From Plasticicumulans acidivorans (GTDB lineage Bacteria > Pseudomonadota > Gammaproteobacteria > Competibacterales > Competibacteraceae), in the NCBI RefSeq assembly GCF_003182095.1, contig NZ_QGTJ01000001.1:555878-619877 (forward strand): a stretch of 64,000 nucleotides of DNA. The letters are read 5' to 3'. This document shows positions 36,486 through 46,387 of this stretch, one piece after another. Positions within the stretch are counted from its first letter, which is position 1; each line of letters starts with the position of its first letter. The notes beneath the pieces are model-generated. The model made no database searches. It was not told the DNA's origin and saw nothing but the letters and a program-made list of their open reading frames with translations. The position numbers and the translations under genes were made by a program.

Positions 36486-39400
36486 ACGTCCACTCCGCCA
36501 GCGGTCTCAACCTTAAACGAATCCACCCCGCTGGCCGATGCGTCGAGATCGACAGTACGTACCAGCGCCAGCTTCACGCCGCAGGGGTGGGTGCGGAATA
36601 TGATCGTCGAGCCAACCGTCCGATCGAGTGAGAACCCGGCGGCAGCCATCGACCAATACGGCACCCCGGTGGTGTCGTTGATTGGCGACAGGCCATCGTT
36701 GACGTTTCCGAGCGCCACCAATCCGAGCGCCCGCCCATAGATTTTCACGTTCCCAGCGCTATCGGTCAGCGTGATGCGCCAGTGCTCTTCGACAGCTCCA
36801 GCCCCTGTGACGGCGATCGGCTGGGCGGCATCGTCATAGGTTAACGCCGCCGCGGCACCAATCACTTCATCCGACCACACCCCGGTCCAAGTCTGCTGGG
36901 CGTGCAGATAGCTGGTCCGCGGCTGCAACGTCCCGTGCTCCTGCAGCGTGCTGACGAAGCTGCCTGCCGGATAGTCGTGTGAGACCGCGCGCATCAGCGT
37001 CAGCGTGCCGTCCACGTCCACTCGCCGGCAGCGGATCACATCGGCGATGCGCGCCTGGTAGCTGTACGGCGCACTGTGGCCGGTCAAGTCCAGAGGCGTC
37101 ACCCACGTCAGCAGCCCTGCATCGAGGTCTACGGTGTAGAGCGTGCTCGACACCCGCTGTCCAGCTGCATCGAGTACGCGCACGCGCTGCAGCCGGTCGT
37201 AGCCCAGGTTGATCACGGTGCCAGCGGCGGGCATGCCGCCGGTGGTCTCGTGCGTGTAGTGGACGAGCACGGCGTCACCCGCCCGGAATATCGGCAGCTG
37301 GCCGTCGATGGGCAACCGCGTGCTGGGCATCCCGACCTGATCCGAGCTGAGCGGCACACTGGACACGGCCACCGTCGTCAGCCGCACCGTTTCCGGCAGC
37401 ACGGCGCGCGGCCGCCAGATCTGATCGCCAACGATCAGGTCGGCGGAGTACCAGGCAGCGGTCAGATCGTCAGGCGTCAGTGACGCCACCGCCAGCCAGT
37501 CGCCGAATCGCAACCGATAGAGACCGCTGTCAACGTCGATGGTCCCGCGCAGCAATCCTGTGGCGAGCACGCCGCTGCCGTCGTCCGTCGCGCTGATCGC
37601 CGTGCCGTCAGTCGCCGTCGCGTGGATCTGCGTGACGCCGCCCTTCAACGGCCGGCTCGGCACGTAGCCGACCAGCTCCGTGGTCGGCCGCACGGCACTG
37701 CGGGTCAGCAGCGCCTCCAGCGTGGCGCTCGACACTGGCGTGCCGGGCGTGACCGTGATCGTCACCACGCCGGCCGCGGCATCGAGCACGCCCACCGCCG
37801 TGGCGGCGCCAGACGTCGGCACCAGCGCGCGGTACACCACGCCACCACTCTCCCAGTAGCGATCCCCACTGAGGTTGAGTGACAGCGAGCCGCTGACGAT
37901 CTCTTCACCGCCCACCGGCAACGCCACGCGCAGAGGGCCTGCCTCTGCGTAGAGCTCGTCGGCGTCTGCCGACGCGTCGATCGTCGACCAGTAATCGACC
38001 ACCGGCGCAGCATCAATCGACGGCAGCGTACCCACGCTGATGCGCGTTTGCAGCTCCTTCCCTCGGGCGTCCGAGTAATAGGTCAGCCACGATTCGCGCG
38101 CCGTGCTGGACGACAGCGAGATCACGATATCGCCCGTGGCGTAGTCAACGCTGCCCACGTCGACGCCACCCCACAGCAGGCGGCCGGCGCCGTCATCGAT
38201 GAGCGCAGCGTCTTCGATCCAGAACGACGGCTGCAGATCGACCACATCGTTGGTGCCCGTGGTCGACGGATTGGCATCGAGACGCACCGCCCGCAGCGTG
38301 ACCCGCAAACCGCCAGGGCGGATCGGGACAGCGGGCGCCGGCAGCGTGCAGCTGCAGCTGGTCGCATTGATGTGCGTGGCGGCCAGCGTGCCGGTGCTGA
38401 CCGCACGGCGCTCGACGAGCCAATGCACCATCGACCCCGGATCCGGCAAATACGCATAGACCACGTCGGCAATGCCGGTGCCGTGCACCAGCGATCCGCT
38501 GGCGTGCCCGCTGATCACACCGTCGCTGCCGACGACCAACGTCCGCGCGACACCCGCACTGGTCCAACTGGCAGACACACTGCCGGGCTGCAGCCCGGCC
38601 GGGAGCTCGACCCGGTGCCGCGCATCGAGGATCACTGATCCGCCGTCTCGCCGGGTGTACTCGGCCGCGACGGCGTACTGATAGACGATCGACGATCCGA
38701 GATCCGGCAGTGCCGCCAGAGACGGCAGGATGTCCCCGTCCACGTAGCTGACACTGCCAGCGCCGCCGGCGCCGCTCAGCGTGCCGGCGCCGTCATCAGC
38801 GAGGGTGAGCCAGGTGCCATCCGACAGATATGACACCGAGACGGTACCCGGTGCCGGCGGTGGCTCGGCCGTGTATGCGTAGGTATACCCACGATTGCCG
38901 GTCGTGACGGCGGTCTCGGCAGTATCCACGACTCCGACGACACGGGCGGCCGGCGCGGCGTCGACGTGCCAAGTGCCGCCGATTGATGTGCGAATGGTCC
39001 CCGACGCGTAATCGATCGTCGCGGTGAGCCCACTGCCTGCCGCCGTGCCATCGCCCAGATCGACCAGCGTGGCGGTGCCGCTGATCGTCACCGTGCCCGG
39101 AGTAATCGCACGCGCCAGATAGATCACGCTGCCAGTCACGCCGCTGGCCAGCCGCAGCACGCCGCCGGCCTGCACCAGCTGTGCCCGGCTGGCGCCCGCC
39201 TGCAGGCTGGCAATCGCCGTCTCCGTGGTCGCCGACGGTACCAGCGGCTGCCGAATGCGCTCCACTTGCACCGTCGGTGATCCCAGTGCAATCGGTGCCG
39301 TCGTGGCAGCGATCCCCCACAGCCGCGCAGCACCGGTCGCCAGCGTGACACGCACGACTGACGCCAGCGACGCGACCTGTGGATCGGCGCGCGCGATATC

Positions 39401-40000
39401 CGTGCCGGTGAACGAGCTCTCCAGCGCAGAGTCGTCACTGAGCGTGACGGTCAGCACCGTGCGGGCGTACTCGCCCTTGTCATCGACGCGGGTGCGCATT
39501 GCTGACTCGACCGCCGCGACACGCACGTACTGTTCTGCACTGGCCGATTGAAGCACCAGCACATCGCCAGGCACTGGCGCTTCATTGCCAGGCTGCTGCC
39601 AGATCTGGATCTGGCGCGATCCGACACCGGCACCGGGCATCAGAAATCCGGGGAAATAGCTGGCTGCGAGCAGCTCGTTGGTGCTGCGCCCGACGACGTC
39701 GACGCGCGTGTCGTCCCAGGCACCGGGCGGCAGCAGGGCGATACTCACGTCATCGCTGATGGGCGGCTGCGCGATGAATGAGTACGCGCGATACCACTCG
39801 GAATCGTCTGCGGTGGCGGCGATCGCAAAAATGGAGCGCACGTTGACGACACCGGTGAAGTCCAGCTCAGCCAGATCAGGCCATATGCCGTTTTCCGCTC
39901 CGAACACGATGACTGTCGGCGACGGCAGCCCGCCGCCGTCATCGTAATCGGTCATTCGCTGGCTGGCGTAATACGTGATCGAGTCGTCGGTGATGGGCAT
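36482..40000 (-). CDS. Large phage tail tip/fibre protein with internal repeats
   Basis: 1,172 residues, nearly all beta and Thr/Ser/Gly-rich. A recurring module reads roughly DDG-x-G-x-L...G-x-(V/I)-D-Y-A-x-G-x-I, for example GLTATIDYASGTIRTSIGG, GVDVGSVDYATGDIVISLS and LRGTIDVDSGLYRLRFG. This implies tandem beta modules in the middle of the protein. Located between a 124-aa minor tail gene and other tail-tip genes. A role in the distal tail or host recognition is likely from size and position. Confidence 0.7.
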   Translation of the reverse strand: MPITDDSITYYASQRMTDYDDGGGLPSPTVIVFGAENGIWPDLAELDFTGVVNVRSIFAIAATADDSEWYRAYSFIAQPPISDDVSIALLPPGAWDDTRVDVVGRSTNELLAASYFPGFLMPGAGVGSRQIQIWQQPGNEAPVPGDVLVLQSASAEQYVRVAAVESAMRTRVDDKGEYARTVLTVTLSDDSALESSFTGTDIARADPQVASLASVVRVTLATGAARLWGIAATTAPIALGSPTVQVERIRQPLVPSATTETAIASLQAGASRAQLVQAGGVLRLASGVTGSVIYLARAITPGTVTISGTATLVDLGDGTAAGSGLTATIDYASGTIRTSIGGTWHVDAAPAARVVGVVDTAETAVTTGNRGYTYAYTAEPPPAPGTVSVSYLSDGTWLTLADDGAGTLSGAGGAGSVSYVDGDILPSLAALPDLGSSIVYQYAVAAEYTRRDGGSVILDARHRVELPAGLQPGSVSASWTSAGVARTLVVGSDGVISGHASGSLVHGTGIADVVYAYLPDPGSMVHWLVERRAVSTGTLAATHINATSCSCTLPAPAVPIRPGGLRVTLRAVRLDANPSTTGTNDVVDLQPSFWIEDAALIDDGAGRLLWGGVDVGSVDYATGDIVISLSSSTARESWLTYYSDARGKELQTRISVGTLPSIDAAPVVDYWSTIDASADADELYAEAGPLRVALPVGGEEIVSGSLSLNLSGDRYWESGGVVYRALVPTSGAATAVGVLDAAAGVVTITVTPGTPVSSATLEALLTRSAVRPTTELVGYVPSRPLKGGVTQIHATATDGTAISATDDGSGVLATGLLRGTIDVDSGLYRLRFGDWLAVASLTPDDLTAAWYSADLIVGDQIWRPRAVLPETVRLTTVAVSSVPLSSDQVGMPSTRLPIDGQLPIFRAGDAVLVHYTHETTGGMPAAGTVINLGYDRLQRVRVLDAAGQRVSSTLYTVDLDAGLLTWVTPLDLTGHSAPYSYQARIADVIRCRRVDVDGTLTLMRAVSHDYPAGSFVSTLQEHGTLQPRTSYLHAQQTWTGVWSDEVIGAAAALTYDDAAQPIAVTGAGAVEEHWRITLTDSAGNVKIYGRALGLVALGNVNDGLSPINDTTGVPYWSMAAAGFSLDRTVGSTIIFRTHPCGVKLALVRTVDLDASASGVDSFKVETAGGVDV

Positions 40001-40002
40001 GA

Positions 40003-40377
40003 TCAGACCGTGCGCAGGTGAAGAATGACGTCGAACCAGTCACTCGGGTCTGTAGGGGCTGTCGGTAGCAGCTCATCAGCCGCTATCGGCGAGACGTCGT
40101 AGCGCCAACCGACGGCCAGCACACGACTGTCCGGCAGCAGCAACGTCAGTTCGCGGCCAGCCGTCAGCGTGGCGCTCAACGCGCTGAGCGTCTCGCGAGT
40201 GAGCCAGTGCACGGCCAGCGTCACCGGCCGACCAGCCGACAGCGTGAACGGCTCCACAATCAGCGAGCCAGTGATGTCCCGATCTACAGACTCGACCACC
40301 GGAGACCAGTCGCCGGTGAGCTCGTCCGTCCACAGGGTGTCGTCCGGCAGCACGATCCCGTCGAGCGTGCAGCTCAT
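40003..40377 (-). CDS. Minor tail protein, unknown (124 aa)
   Basis: 124 residues. It begins MSCTLDGIVLPDDTLWTDEL and ends SDWFDVILHLRTV. The position right after the tape measure is that of a distal tail or minor tail protein. It overlaps the tape measure stop by four bases. No motif recognised. Confidence 0.65.
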   Translation of the reverse strand: MSCTLDGIVLPDDTLWTDELTGDWSPVVESVDRDITGSLIVEPFTLSAGRPVTLAVHWLTRETLSALSATLTAGRELTLLLPDSRVLAVGWRYDVSPIAADELLPTAPTDPSDWFDVILHLRTV

Positions 40378-43300
40378 CGCCGCCCACCAAATCGGGTGGC
40401 ACGCTCGACCGCATCGAGCACCTGGTTGATCGCGCTATCGTCGGTGGCGACAGAGACCTCACGCCCACCGATTGACAGCTCCAGGCGGGCGGTACGACCC
40501 GTCGCAGCGGCCCTCGTGTTTCGCGCTGGGGCCGTTGATTGAGCTGCCGCCGTCGATGAGTTGGCGGCATTGGCGCCCTGCTGCGCAGCCTGCTGTTTGA
40601 GCGTGAGCTGATAGTTTTGCTCTGCCAGCCGCAGCGCCTTGTCGGCATTGCCGATGGACTGCTGATCACCTGCCTGACGCGCGGCGGTGGCCTGCTGTTC
40701 CAATTTCGCGCGCTGCTCGGCGTATCTCAGCCGTTCGTACTCAGCCTGATCACCGCGCAGCTGCGCGTTTTGTTGCTCAAGCTGCGCGACAGTGCCCGCC
40801 AGATCCTCGCGCAGGCTTTGTACCGCTTCACGCGCGCGCTCAATCGACGCCGTGAACTCCGATAGCTGCGACTCGTCGAGGTACTTCGCCGCATTCGCCG
40901 CCAAACTGGTTGCCTGCGCGAGCTGAGCGGCAGATGCGCCCCCGCGCTCCATCGACCTGTCGAGTGCGGCCTGCGCACGCGCCACATCCAGCGAGGTCTG
41001 GTAATACTTCCGCGTGACCTCCTCGGCATCCAGAAAGTACTGCGTGTACTCTTGCCAACCGAGCGACTCTCCCTGCAGGTATTCACGCATGGAGGCCATA
41101 CGATCAGTGGTTTTGCGCAGCTGCACTTCGAGCGCTTCGATGCCGCCTCTCGCGAGGTCAATATCGTCGCGGACTTCCTGCGGAAATAGCTCCCGCATAC
41201 CAACATGAGCTTGGCGCAGCTCATCAAATGCAATGCCGGCGGCAGTCGACAGCTCGTAAACCCGCTGTCGTGCGATGCGCATATTTTCTGCCAAAACCTC
41301 AGCCGCTGAGGCTGTACTCACCAACTGCTGCCCTTGCTGTTGCACAGCTTGGGTGTTCGCTTGTGCGGCGTCGGTGTTTTGCTGGTTCGCGTCAGTATTC
41401 TGTTGTGTCAGGTTGGTGTTGTTTTGCACCTGAGACCCAACACCGGCGAGTTGCTGCCCAGCCTTCTGACCTGCGTTTCCCGCACGCATAGCTTCCGCAG
41501 CGAGCTTGTCAAACGCCTCACCGACCCCCAACGCTGCCGCCTTTGCTGCCAGATTCGCCGCGATAATTTGTTCACTGCCGTCGCCGGCAGCGCGAGCGGC
41601 GGCCACCGCCCGCTCGGCGTACTGCAGGAATGCGCTCTGCACATCGCCAGCGCTGGCGGTGCCGGAATTTCTGATGATCTCGAACGCCAAGCGACTGCTT
41701 TCGGCGATCTGGTTAAGACTCTCCTGGCTTTGAACGCCTAAGTCAGAGAACGCCTTTGCGACCGGATCGGTGGCGTCCTTGATCGCTCCGATGCGCCCTT
41801 TGACACGCAGTAGCGCCAAGTCGATCTCGTCGGCCGACAACCCGGCCGCTTGCGCCCACTGACGGAACAGACCGCCCAGAGCATCGGCATCGCCGATGGT
41901 CGTTACCTTCGACAACGCGCCAGCGAAGGCGCCGCGCACCGCATCGGCCGACGCGGTACCGTTGGCCAGCACCGTGCGAAATGCATCGACAGCGTCCGTC
42001 GATGCCTGCGAAAAGCCGACGCCCACCGAGGCAGCGTCAACACCCAGCTTCGCCAACGCCGCACTCAACGTACCGCTCAGGATTTGGGATAGGCGATCCG
42101 CATATCCAAACGTACCGCCGAACGCGCGCTGTGCTTCTTGCTGAAACCGCAGCAGGTCATTGCCAGAGAGCTGCGCCAGCGTTGTCGACAGGCCGCTCTG
42201 AATCTCGGTGTTCGTGACCGTAGAGCGCTGGCGCACCAGATCGAGCGCGTCGGCTACGCGCTGCACACCGGCCGCACCAGCGCCGCTGAACAGCCCTTCA
42301 TTGAGCAACGCTGCGAACACCGGCCCGAGTGCCTCGCTCTGGCGCTTGGCCTGGCCCAGCTTATCGATCGTCTCCTGCACCGATTTCGGCAGGCGTTCGT
42401 AAGCGGCCGCTACCTGAGCCCCGGCAGTCTGCGCCGCGGCGCCCATCTTTGCCGCCGCAGCGGCCGCCTGATCGGACGCTGCCGTCGCCTTCTTCGGTCC
42501 CTGCTCGGCGTCGATGAACAGTTGCGTGAACTCGTCGCGCAGCGTGCCGAGGCGCTGCCGGTGACGCTCGGAAGCGGCGTCCCAGGTGTCGTCCGTGAAC
42601 GACGCCTTGGTCAGTTCCCAGCCGTAGCGCACACCTTCCGCAATCTCCATGATGCCGCCAACCAGCGCGACACCAAACTTGCGCACCCCGGCGTATTCCT
42701 CGCGCAGCTTCTCGCCGATACTCCAGCCGATTTCGAACGAGGCAACCGCTGCGAATGCCGTGCTGAACTTGTTGGCTGCCAGCGTCGCGAGCGTGATCTC
42801 TGTACGCAGCGCAGTAATCGCCGCCGTCACAGTCGGCAGACGTGCACCGGCGGCCGTGACGGCCAGCAGCGCCAGCTCCAGCCCCTTCGCCGCGGTGGCA
42901 GCCGTGGCCAAAATGGTGGCGGCCCCTGTCAGTGCAGGAAACTGATCGATGAACGCGGCCAGCCCCGCGACGCCCTGACCGAGCGCCTGCACTATGCCGC
43001 TGATCGCGGGCAGGAAGACGTTGCCCAGATTGATGGCCGCTGTGTTGACGACGTTCTGCAGGATGTCGAGCTGCGCCTGAGTGGTTTGCAGGCGCTTGTC
43101 GAATTCCTGCTGCATCGCCCCGGCGACGCGCGTCTTATTCGCTACGAGTCCGAGCGCCTTGTCGTACTCACCGAGACTGCCCAGCAGCAGCGAGATGTCG
43201 TCCTGATACTCCGCGCCGAACAGGCGCGACAGGGTCTCAGCGCGAGACTGGGTATCCAGCTTCTGCAGGGACCGCAGCAGGCCGAGAATCGCTTGCTGCG

Positions 43301-44402
43301 GGTTCGCCTTGATGTTGGCTGCCAGCTCTTCCGCTGATAAACCGATGCGGGCGAGCCCGGTGCGGAAATCGTCGCCGGCAATGTTGGCCGTCTGCATCTT
43401 GGTGAGCAGCGCATTGATCGCCGTCGCCGCCACTTCTGGCGGTTTTCCGAGCGCCAGGAACGCAGCCCCCAGCGCAGCGGCCTGGTCAGCTGCCAGCCCG
43501 AAATTCTTCGCCGAGCCGCCGATGCGCGCCAACACCTCAACGATGTCAGCCTCGCGCGCCGCCGTGTTATTGCCCAGCGTGTTGACCGCATCCCCCAACC
43601 GCTCGACCTCGGCCAGTCCGAGGCCAAACACCGTTTTCAGCGTGGCAACCGACTTCGCGGCGGCCGCCGGGGCAATATCAAATGAGGTCGCCATCTTGGC
43701 GACCAACTCGGTGAATTGACGAATGTCGTTGCTGGCAACACCAAGCTGACCGCCGGCCGCTGCAATCTCAGCCAGCGCTGACGCGCTCAGCGGCAGCTGG
43801 GTAGACAGCTCGCGGAATTGCGCACTGAGTGTTGCCAGCTGCTCCTGCGTCGCGTTCGTCGTCTTCTCGACCTGATACATCGAGGTCTCGAAGTCGACGG
43901 CTGCACTGGCCGCCACGACCAAACCACCGGCCGCCGCCGCGACGGTCGCCAATTCCCCTTTGGCCCGCCCGAGGGCATCACTCCAGCCGACTGTGCCCCG
44001 CTCCAGATCGGCGATTCCCTCGCGCAGTTTGAGCTGCGCCTGCGCCAGTTCTTCGGTCGAGAGCTTGCCGCTGGTGCGCAGCGTGTCGTAGGCGGCGCGC
44101 AGCTTCTCGACCTCTGCGGCGATTTGCTGTTGCGGAATCAGGTTCAGTTGCTGCCGGGCGCTGGCGAGCGTGCGGAACTGCTGGTAGGTCTCGACCAGCT
44201 TGCGGGTTTCGGCGTCGAGTGACTCGATGGCGACCTTACCAGCCATCACGTCTTTGGCGAGCGCATTGAACGCACGGATCTCGGTCGGAGACTTACCCAG
44301 TTCCTTGAGCAAGGCCGTCCACTCGGCCGAGAACTGGCGCAGGTTCTTCGCCGACTCGACAGTGTCGAGCCGGAACTTGGCGCTGATGACTTCGGTGGCC
44401 AT
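40374..44402 (-). CDS. Phage tail tape measure protein
   Basis: 1,342 residues, mostly helical with a TMP-type N-terminal domain (about 160-400: ASAAVDFETSMYQVEKTTNA, LAEIAAAGGQLGVASNDIRQ, AREADIVEVLARIGGSAKNF). A hydrophobic stretch lies near 470-560 and Gln/Ala-rich coiled coil fills the C-terminal third. It sets tail length and occupies the tail lumen; its size predicts a long siphovirus tail. There is no room between it and the tail tube gene for tail-assembly chaperones. Confidence 0.93.
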   Translation of the reverse strand: MATEVISAKFRLDTVESAKNLRQFSAEWTALLKELGKSPTEIRAFNALAKDVMAGKVAIESLDAETRKLVETYQQFRTLASARQQLNLIPQQQIAAEVEKLRAAYDTLRTSGKLSTEELAQAQLKLREGIADLERGTVGWSDALGRAKGELATVAAAAGGLVVAASAAVDFETSMYQVEKTTNATQEQLATLSAQFRELSTQLPLSASALAEIAAAGGQLGVASNDIRQFTELVAKMATSFDIAPAAAAKSVATLKTVFGLGLAEVERLGDAVNTLGNNTAAREADIVEVLARIGGSAKNFGLAADQAAALGAAFLALGKPPEVAATAINALLTKMQTANIAGDDFRTGLARIGLSAEELAANIKANPQQAILGLLRSLQKLDTQSRAETLSRLFGAEYQDDISLLLGSLGEYDKALGLVANKTRVAGAMQQEFDKRLQTTQAQLDILQNVVNTAAINLGNVFLPAISGIVQALGQGVAGLAAFIDQFPALTGAATILATAATAAKGLELALLAVTAAGARLPTVTAAITALRTEITLATLAANKFSTAFAAVASFEIGWSIGEKLREEYAGVRKFGVALVGGIMEIAEGVRYGWELTKASFTDDTWDAASERHRQRLGTLRDEFTQLFIDAEQGPKKATAASDQAAAAAAKMGAAAQTAGAQVAAAYERLPKSVQETIDKLGQAKRQSEALGPVFAALLNEGLFSGAGAAGVQRVADALDLVRQRSTVTNTEIQSGLSTTLAQLSGNDLLRFQQEAQRAFGGTFGYADRLSQILSGTLSAALAKLGVDAASVGVGFSQASTDAVDAFRTVLANGTASADAVRGAFAGALSKVTTIGDADALGGLFRQWAQAAGLSADEIDLALLRVKGRIGAIKDATDPVAKAFSDLGVQSQESLNQIAESSRLAFEIIRNSGTASAGDVQSAFLQYAERAVAAARAAGDGSEQIIAANLAAKAAALGVGEAFDKLAAEAMRAGNAGQKAGQQLAGVGSQVQNNTNLTQQNTDANQQNTDAAQANTQAVQQQGQQLVSTASAAEVLAENMRIARQRVYELSTAAGIAFDELRQAHVGMRELFPQEVRDDIDLARGGIEALEVQLRKTTDRMASMREYLQGESLGWQEYTQYFLDAEEVTRKYYQTSLDVARAQAALDRSMERGGASAAQLAQATSLAANAAKYLDESQLSEFTASIERAREAVQSLREDLAGTVAQLEQQNAQLRGDQAEYERLRYAEQRAKLEQQATAARQAGDQQSIGNADKALRLAEQNYQLTLKQQAAQQGANAANSSTAAAQSTAPARNTRAAATGRTARLELSIGGREVSVATDDSAINQVLDAVERATRFGGRR

Positions 44403-44411
44403 GCGATCTCT

Positions 44412-44443
44412 TCAAAATAAAAGCCCCGCCGTGGCGGGGCTTA
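44412..44443 (-). terminator. Hairpin/terminator between tail tube and tape measure genes
   Basis: On the minus strand AAGCCCCGCCACGGCGGGGC is followed by TTTTATTTTG. It would partly terminate or stabilise the tail tube mRNA upstream of the tape measure gene, giving more tube protein than tape measure. Confidence 0.75.
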
Positions 44444-44483
44444 TTGGCATCGGCAGCTCATCCTGCACCTGCGAGGAACATCC

Positions 44484-45224
44484 TTACGCCGCTGTGTGCG
44501 CACGGTAGCGCACCGGACCCTGCCAGCCGTGCGGGGTGACCAGCTTGCCCTTGAGCGTGATCGACACCGGCTCATTGGTCACCCACGCCAGCGCGCCAGA
44601 GGGCGTGACGCTTGCCTGCCCCACTTCGAGCTCGACCGCCTGCCCGTCGTAGTACAGATTGCCGCCGACGGTCAAGATGCCCAGCTGGATGAGAGGCACG
44701 GTGCCCATGTAGATCTCGCTGCCGACACGCGCCTGGCAACTGAGCGTCGCGTCCACAGCCGTGTCGTCGGCAATGCTGCCGGTCGAGAGCACCCGCAGCA
44801 GGCCGGCCGCGAGGTCAACTTCGTAGTCTTCACCGGCTGTCTTTCCGGCGATGGCGAACGCGGTCAGTGAGTTGCTCCCGAGCGCCACCCAGCGGTCATG
44901 GTAGACATGGACTGTCACCGCCTCGTCGGTTTTGGCCGCCTGCAGATAGGTGGCCGGGACACCCCGCAGCCCCATCGACAGCAGATCGGGCTGCATGTCG
45001 TCAAACACGATCTCGATCTCTAAGGCCTTCGGTACCGGATAGCTGTCGAGCAACTGCCCTTTCTCACCACGCCTGAACGAGGGGCGATCGACGTAATCGG
45101 GGTCCGGCTGAGTGATGTCCAGCTTGCTGCAGTTGACGGGACCAAAGCCGCCCTGCCGAACACCTGCGTTCAAGCGAAACAGCAGCACGTCAACGTCGGT
45201 CAGCAGACCATAATTTTCAAGCAC
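44484..45224 (-). CDS. Major tail tube protein
   Basis: 246 residues from a GTG at 45224 with GAGG upstream. The beta-rich sequence (KALEIEIVFDDMQPDLLSMG, YLQAAKTDEAVTVHVY, GLLRVLSTGSIADDTAVDAT) is like tail tube proteins of HK97-type siphophages. It sits just before the tape measure, the standard tube position, and is followed by a hairpin that could set its mRNA level. Confidence 0.8.
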   Translation of the reverse strand: MLENYGLLTDVDVLLFRLNAGVRQGGFGPVNCSKLDITQPDPDYVDRPSFRRGEKGQLLDSYPVPKALEIEIVFDDMQPDLLSMGLRGVPATYLQAAKTDEAVTVHVYHDRWVALGSNSLTAFAIAGKTAGEDYEVDLAAGLLRVLSTGSIADDTAVDATLSCQARVGSEIYMGTVPLIQLGILTVGGNLYYDGQAVELEVGQASVTPSGALAWVTNEPVSITLKGKLVTPHGWQGPVRYRAHTAA

Positions 45225-45305
45225 GGCGGCACACCTCTGTAGCAAGCAGCGGGCAAAGAAAACCCGCCGGGCGGCGGGTGGATGGTGACGACACGCCGGG
45301 CCGTG

Positions 45306-45794
45306 TCAGCGGCCCGGTTCGGTGTAGCCGATGACGATCGGCACGCGCAGCACGGCCAGCGTGCTGCCGGTATCGGGTTCTTCGATCTCGCAGCCGCCGC
45401 TGGCGAGCGATTGCGCCAGCCCGCCCAGCACACGACCGCCGGGTGCGATCAGGCCAGCGAGGCAGGCGCGCACATCACGCAGCAGCGCATCGCGTGCGGT
45501 CTGCGCGGCCGCAATCGCGGCCTGTAACTCGGCCTGCGGATCGGCACCCGGCGGGCTGTCGGCCTCGCCGGCGTCGACGACGAGTTCAAGCAGCGCGGCG
45601 CGCGAATAGACGGGTCTGGCAGGTGTACCCCCCGTCATCTCGTCGCTGACGGCAATCAGAACGCCGAACGGCCGCGGCGGCAGAGCATCACCGATGCGGG
45701 CGACACGCTCGCGGTAAACGCGCCCAGCCAGCGCCGGCAGTGCGCTGAGGCGCGCGATGAGTTCGGTTGTGATATCGGTGATACGAGCGTTCAC
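45306..45794 (-). CDS. Phage tail terminator/completion protein
   Basis: 162 residues from a GTG at 45794 overlapping the previous stop. MNARITDITTELIARLSALP, then GRVYRERVARIGDALPPRPF, and a C-terminal strand LAVLRVPIVIGYTEPG match lambda gpU-like tail terminators in layout. It lies between the gp10-like and tube genes as expected. Confidence 0.72.
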   Translation of the reverse strand: MNARITDITTELIARLSALPALAGRVYRERVARIGDALPPRPFGVLIAVSDEMTGGTPARPVYSRAALLELVVDAGEADSPPGADPQAELQAAIAAAQTARDALLRDVRACLAGLIAPGGRVLGGLAQSLASGGCEIEEPDTGSTLAVLRVPIVIGYTEPGR

Positions 45795-46387
45795 GCCTTC
45801 TTCCATTCGGCGATCAGGCGGCGCTCGAAGTGCGCGAGCAGCAGCGCCTGGTAGTGCTCGGCGCGTGTGCCACGCACGGCGGCTTTGACGGCCGCGGCCA
45901 CGCTCGGGCCGATGGCCGGCGTCGGCCGCGCCCAGCGGGTGACGACGCCGCCAGCCTGGGTGGCGTAACTGTTACGGGTGGCGAGCGGCTGCGGCCGGCC
46001 GCTGTGCGCCTTCGGGTTGATGAAGCCAGCGGCGATCTTGCGCCCGACGCCGGGGAAGTCGACGAGGATGCGCGCGCGGGTGCCGTGGCCACCGGTCACC
46101 GGCTGCGCCTGGTAGCGGTATTCGCGCACCGGCACGCCGGTACTGTCGGCGACCAGCAGGGCGAGGCCGGGCCGGCGCTGCGTGGCGCGGCGCACGGCCA
46201 TGGCGTACTGCAGGCGGGCAGCGGGCAGGCCAGTGTCGGCATGCAGCGCGCCGGTCAAATCCTCGCGGCTGTAGTCGGCGACATAGTTCAGCGCGGTGAT
46301 GCTGGCCCGCGCCTGCACTTCCGGGAACGCTGCGAGGCGGTCACCCCACCTGCGCAGCACATCCAGCCCTTCGATGGTCGAGGTCAT
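45791..46387 (-). CDS. HK97 gp10-like/minor tail protein
   Basis: 198 residues. The ATG at 46387 overlaps the upstream stop (ATGA). The helical start TSTIEGLDVLRRWGDRLAAF is followed by RASITALNYVADYSREDLTG and VTGGHGTRARILVDFPGVG. This resembles head-tail joining or minor tail (lambda gpZ-like) proteins. It is placed between the head-closure and tail terminator genes. Confidence 0.7.
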   Translation of the reverse strand: MTSTIEGLDVLRRWGDRLAAFPEVQARASITALNYVADYSREDLTGALHADTGLPAARLQYAMAVRRATQRRPGLALLVADSTGVPVREYRYQAQPVTGGHGTRARILVDFPGVGRKIAAGFINPKAHSGRPQPLATRNSYATQAGGVVTRWARPTPAIGPSVAAAVKAAVRGTRAEHYQALLLAHFERRLIAEWKKA

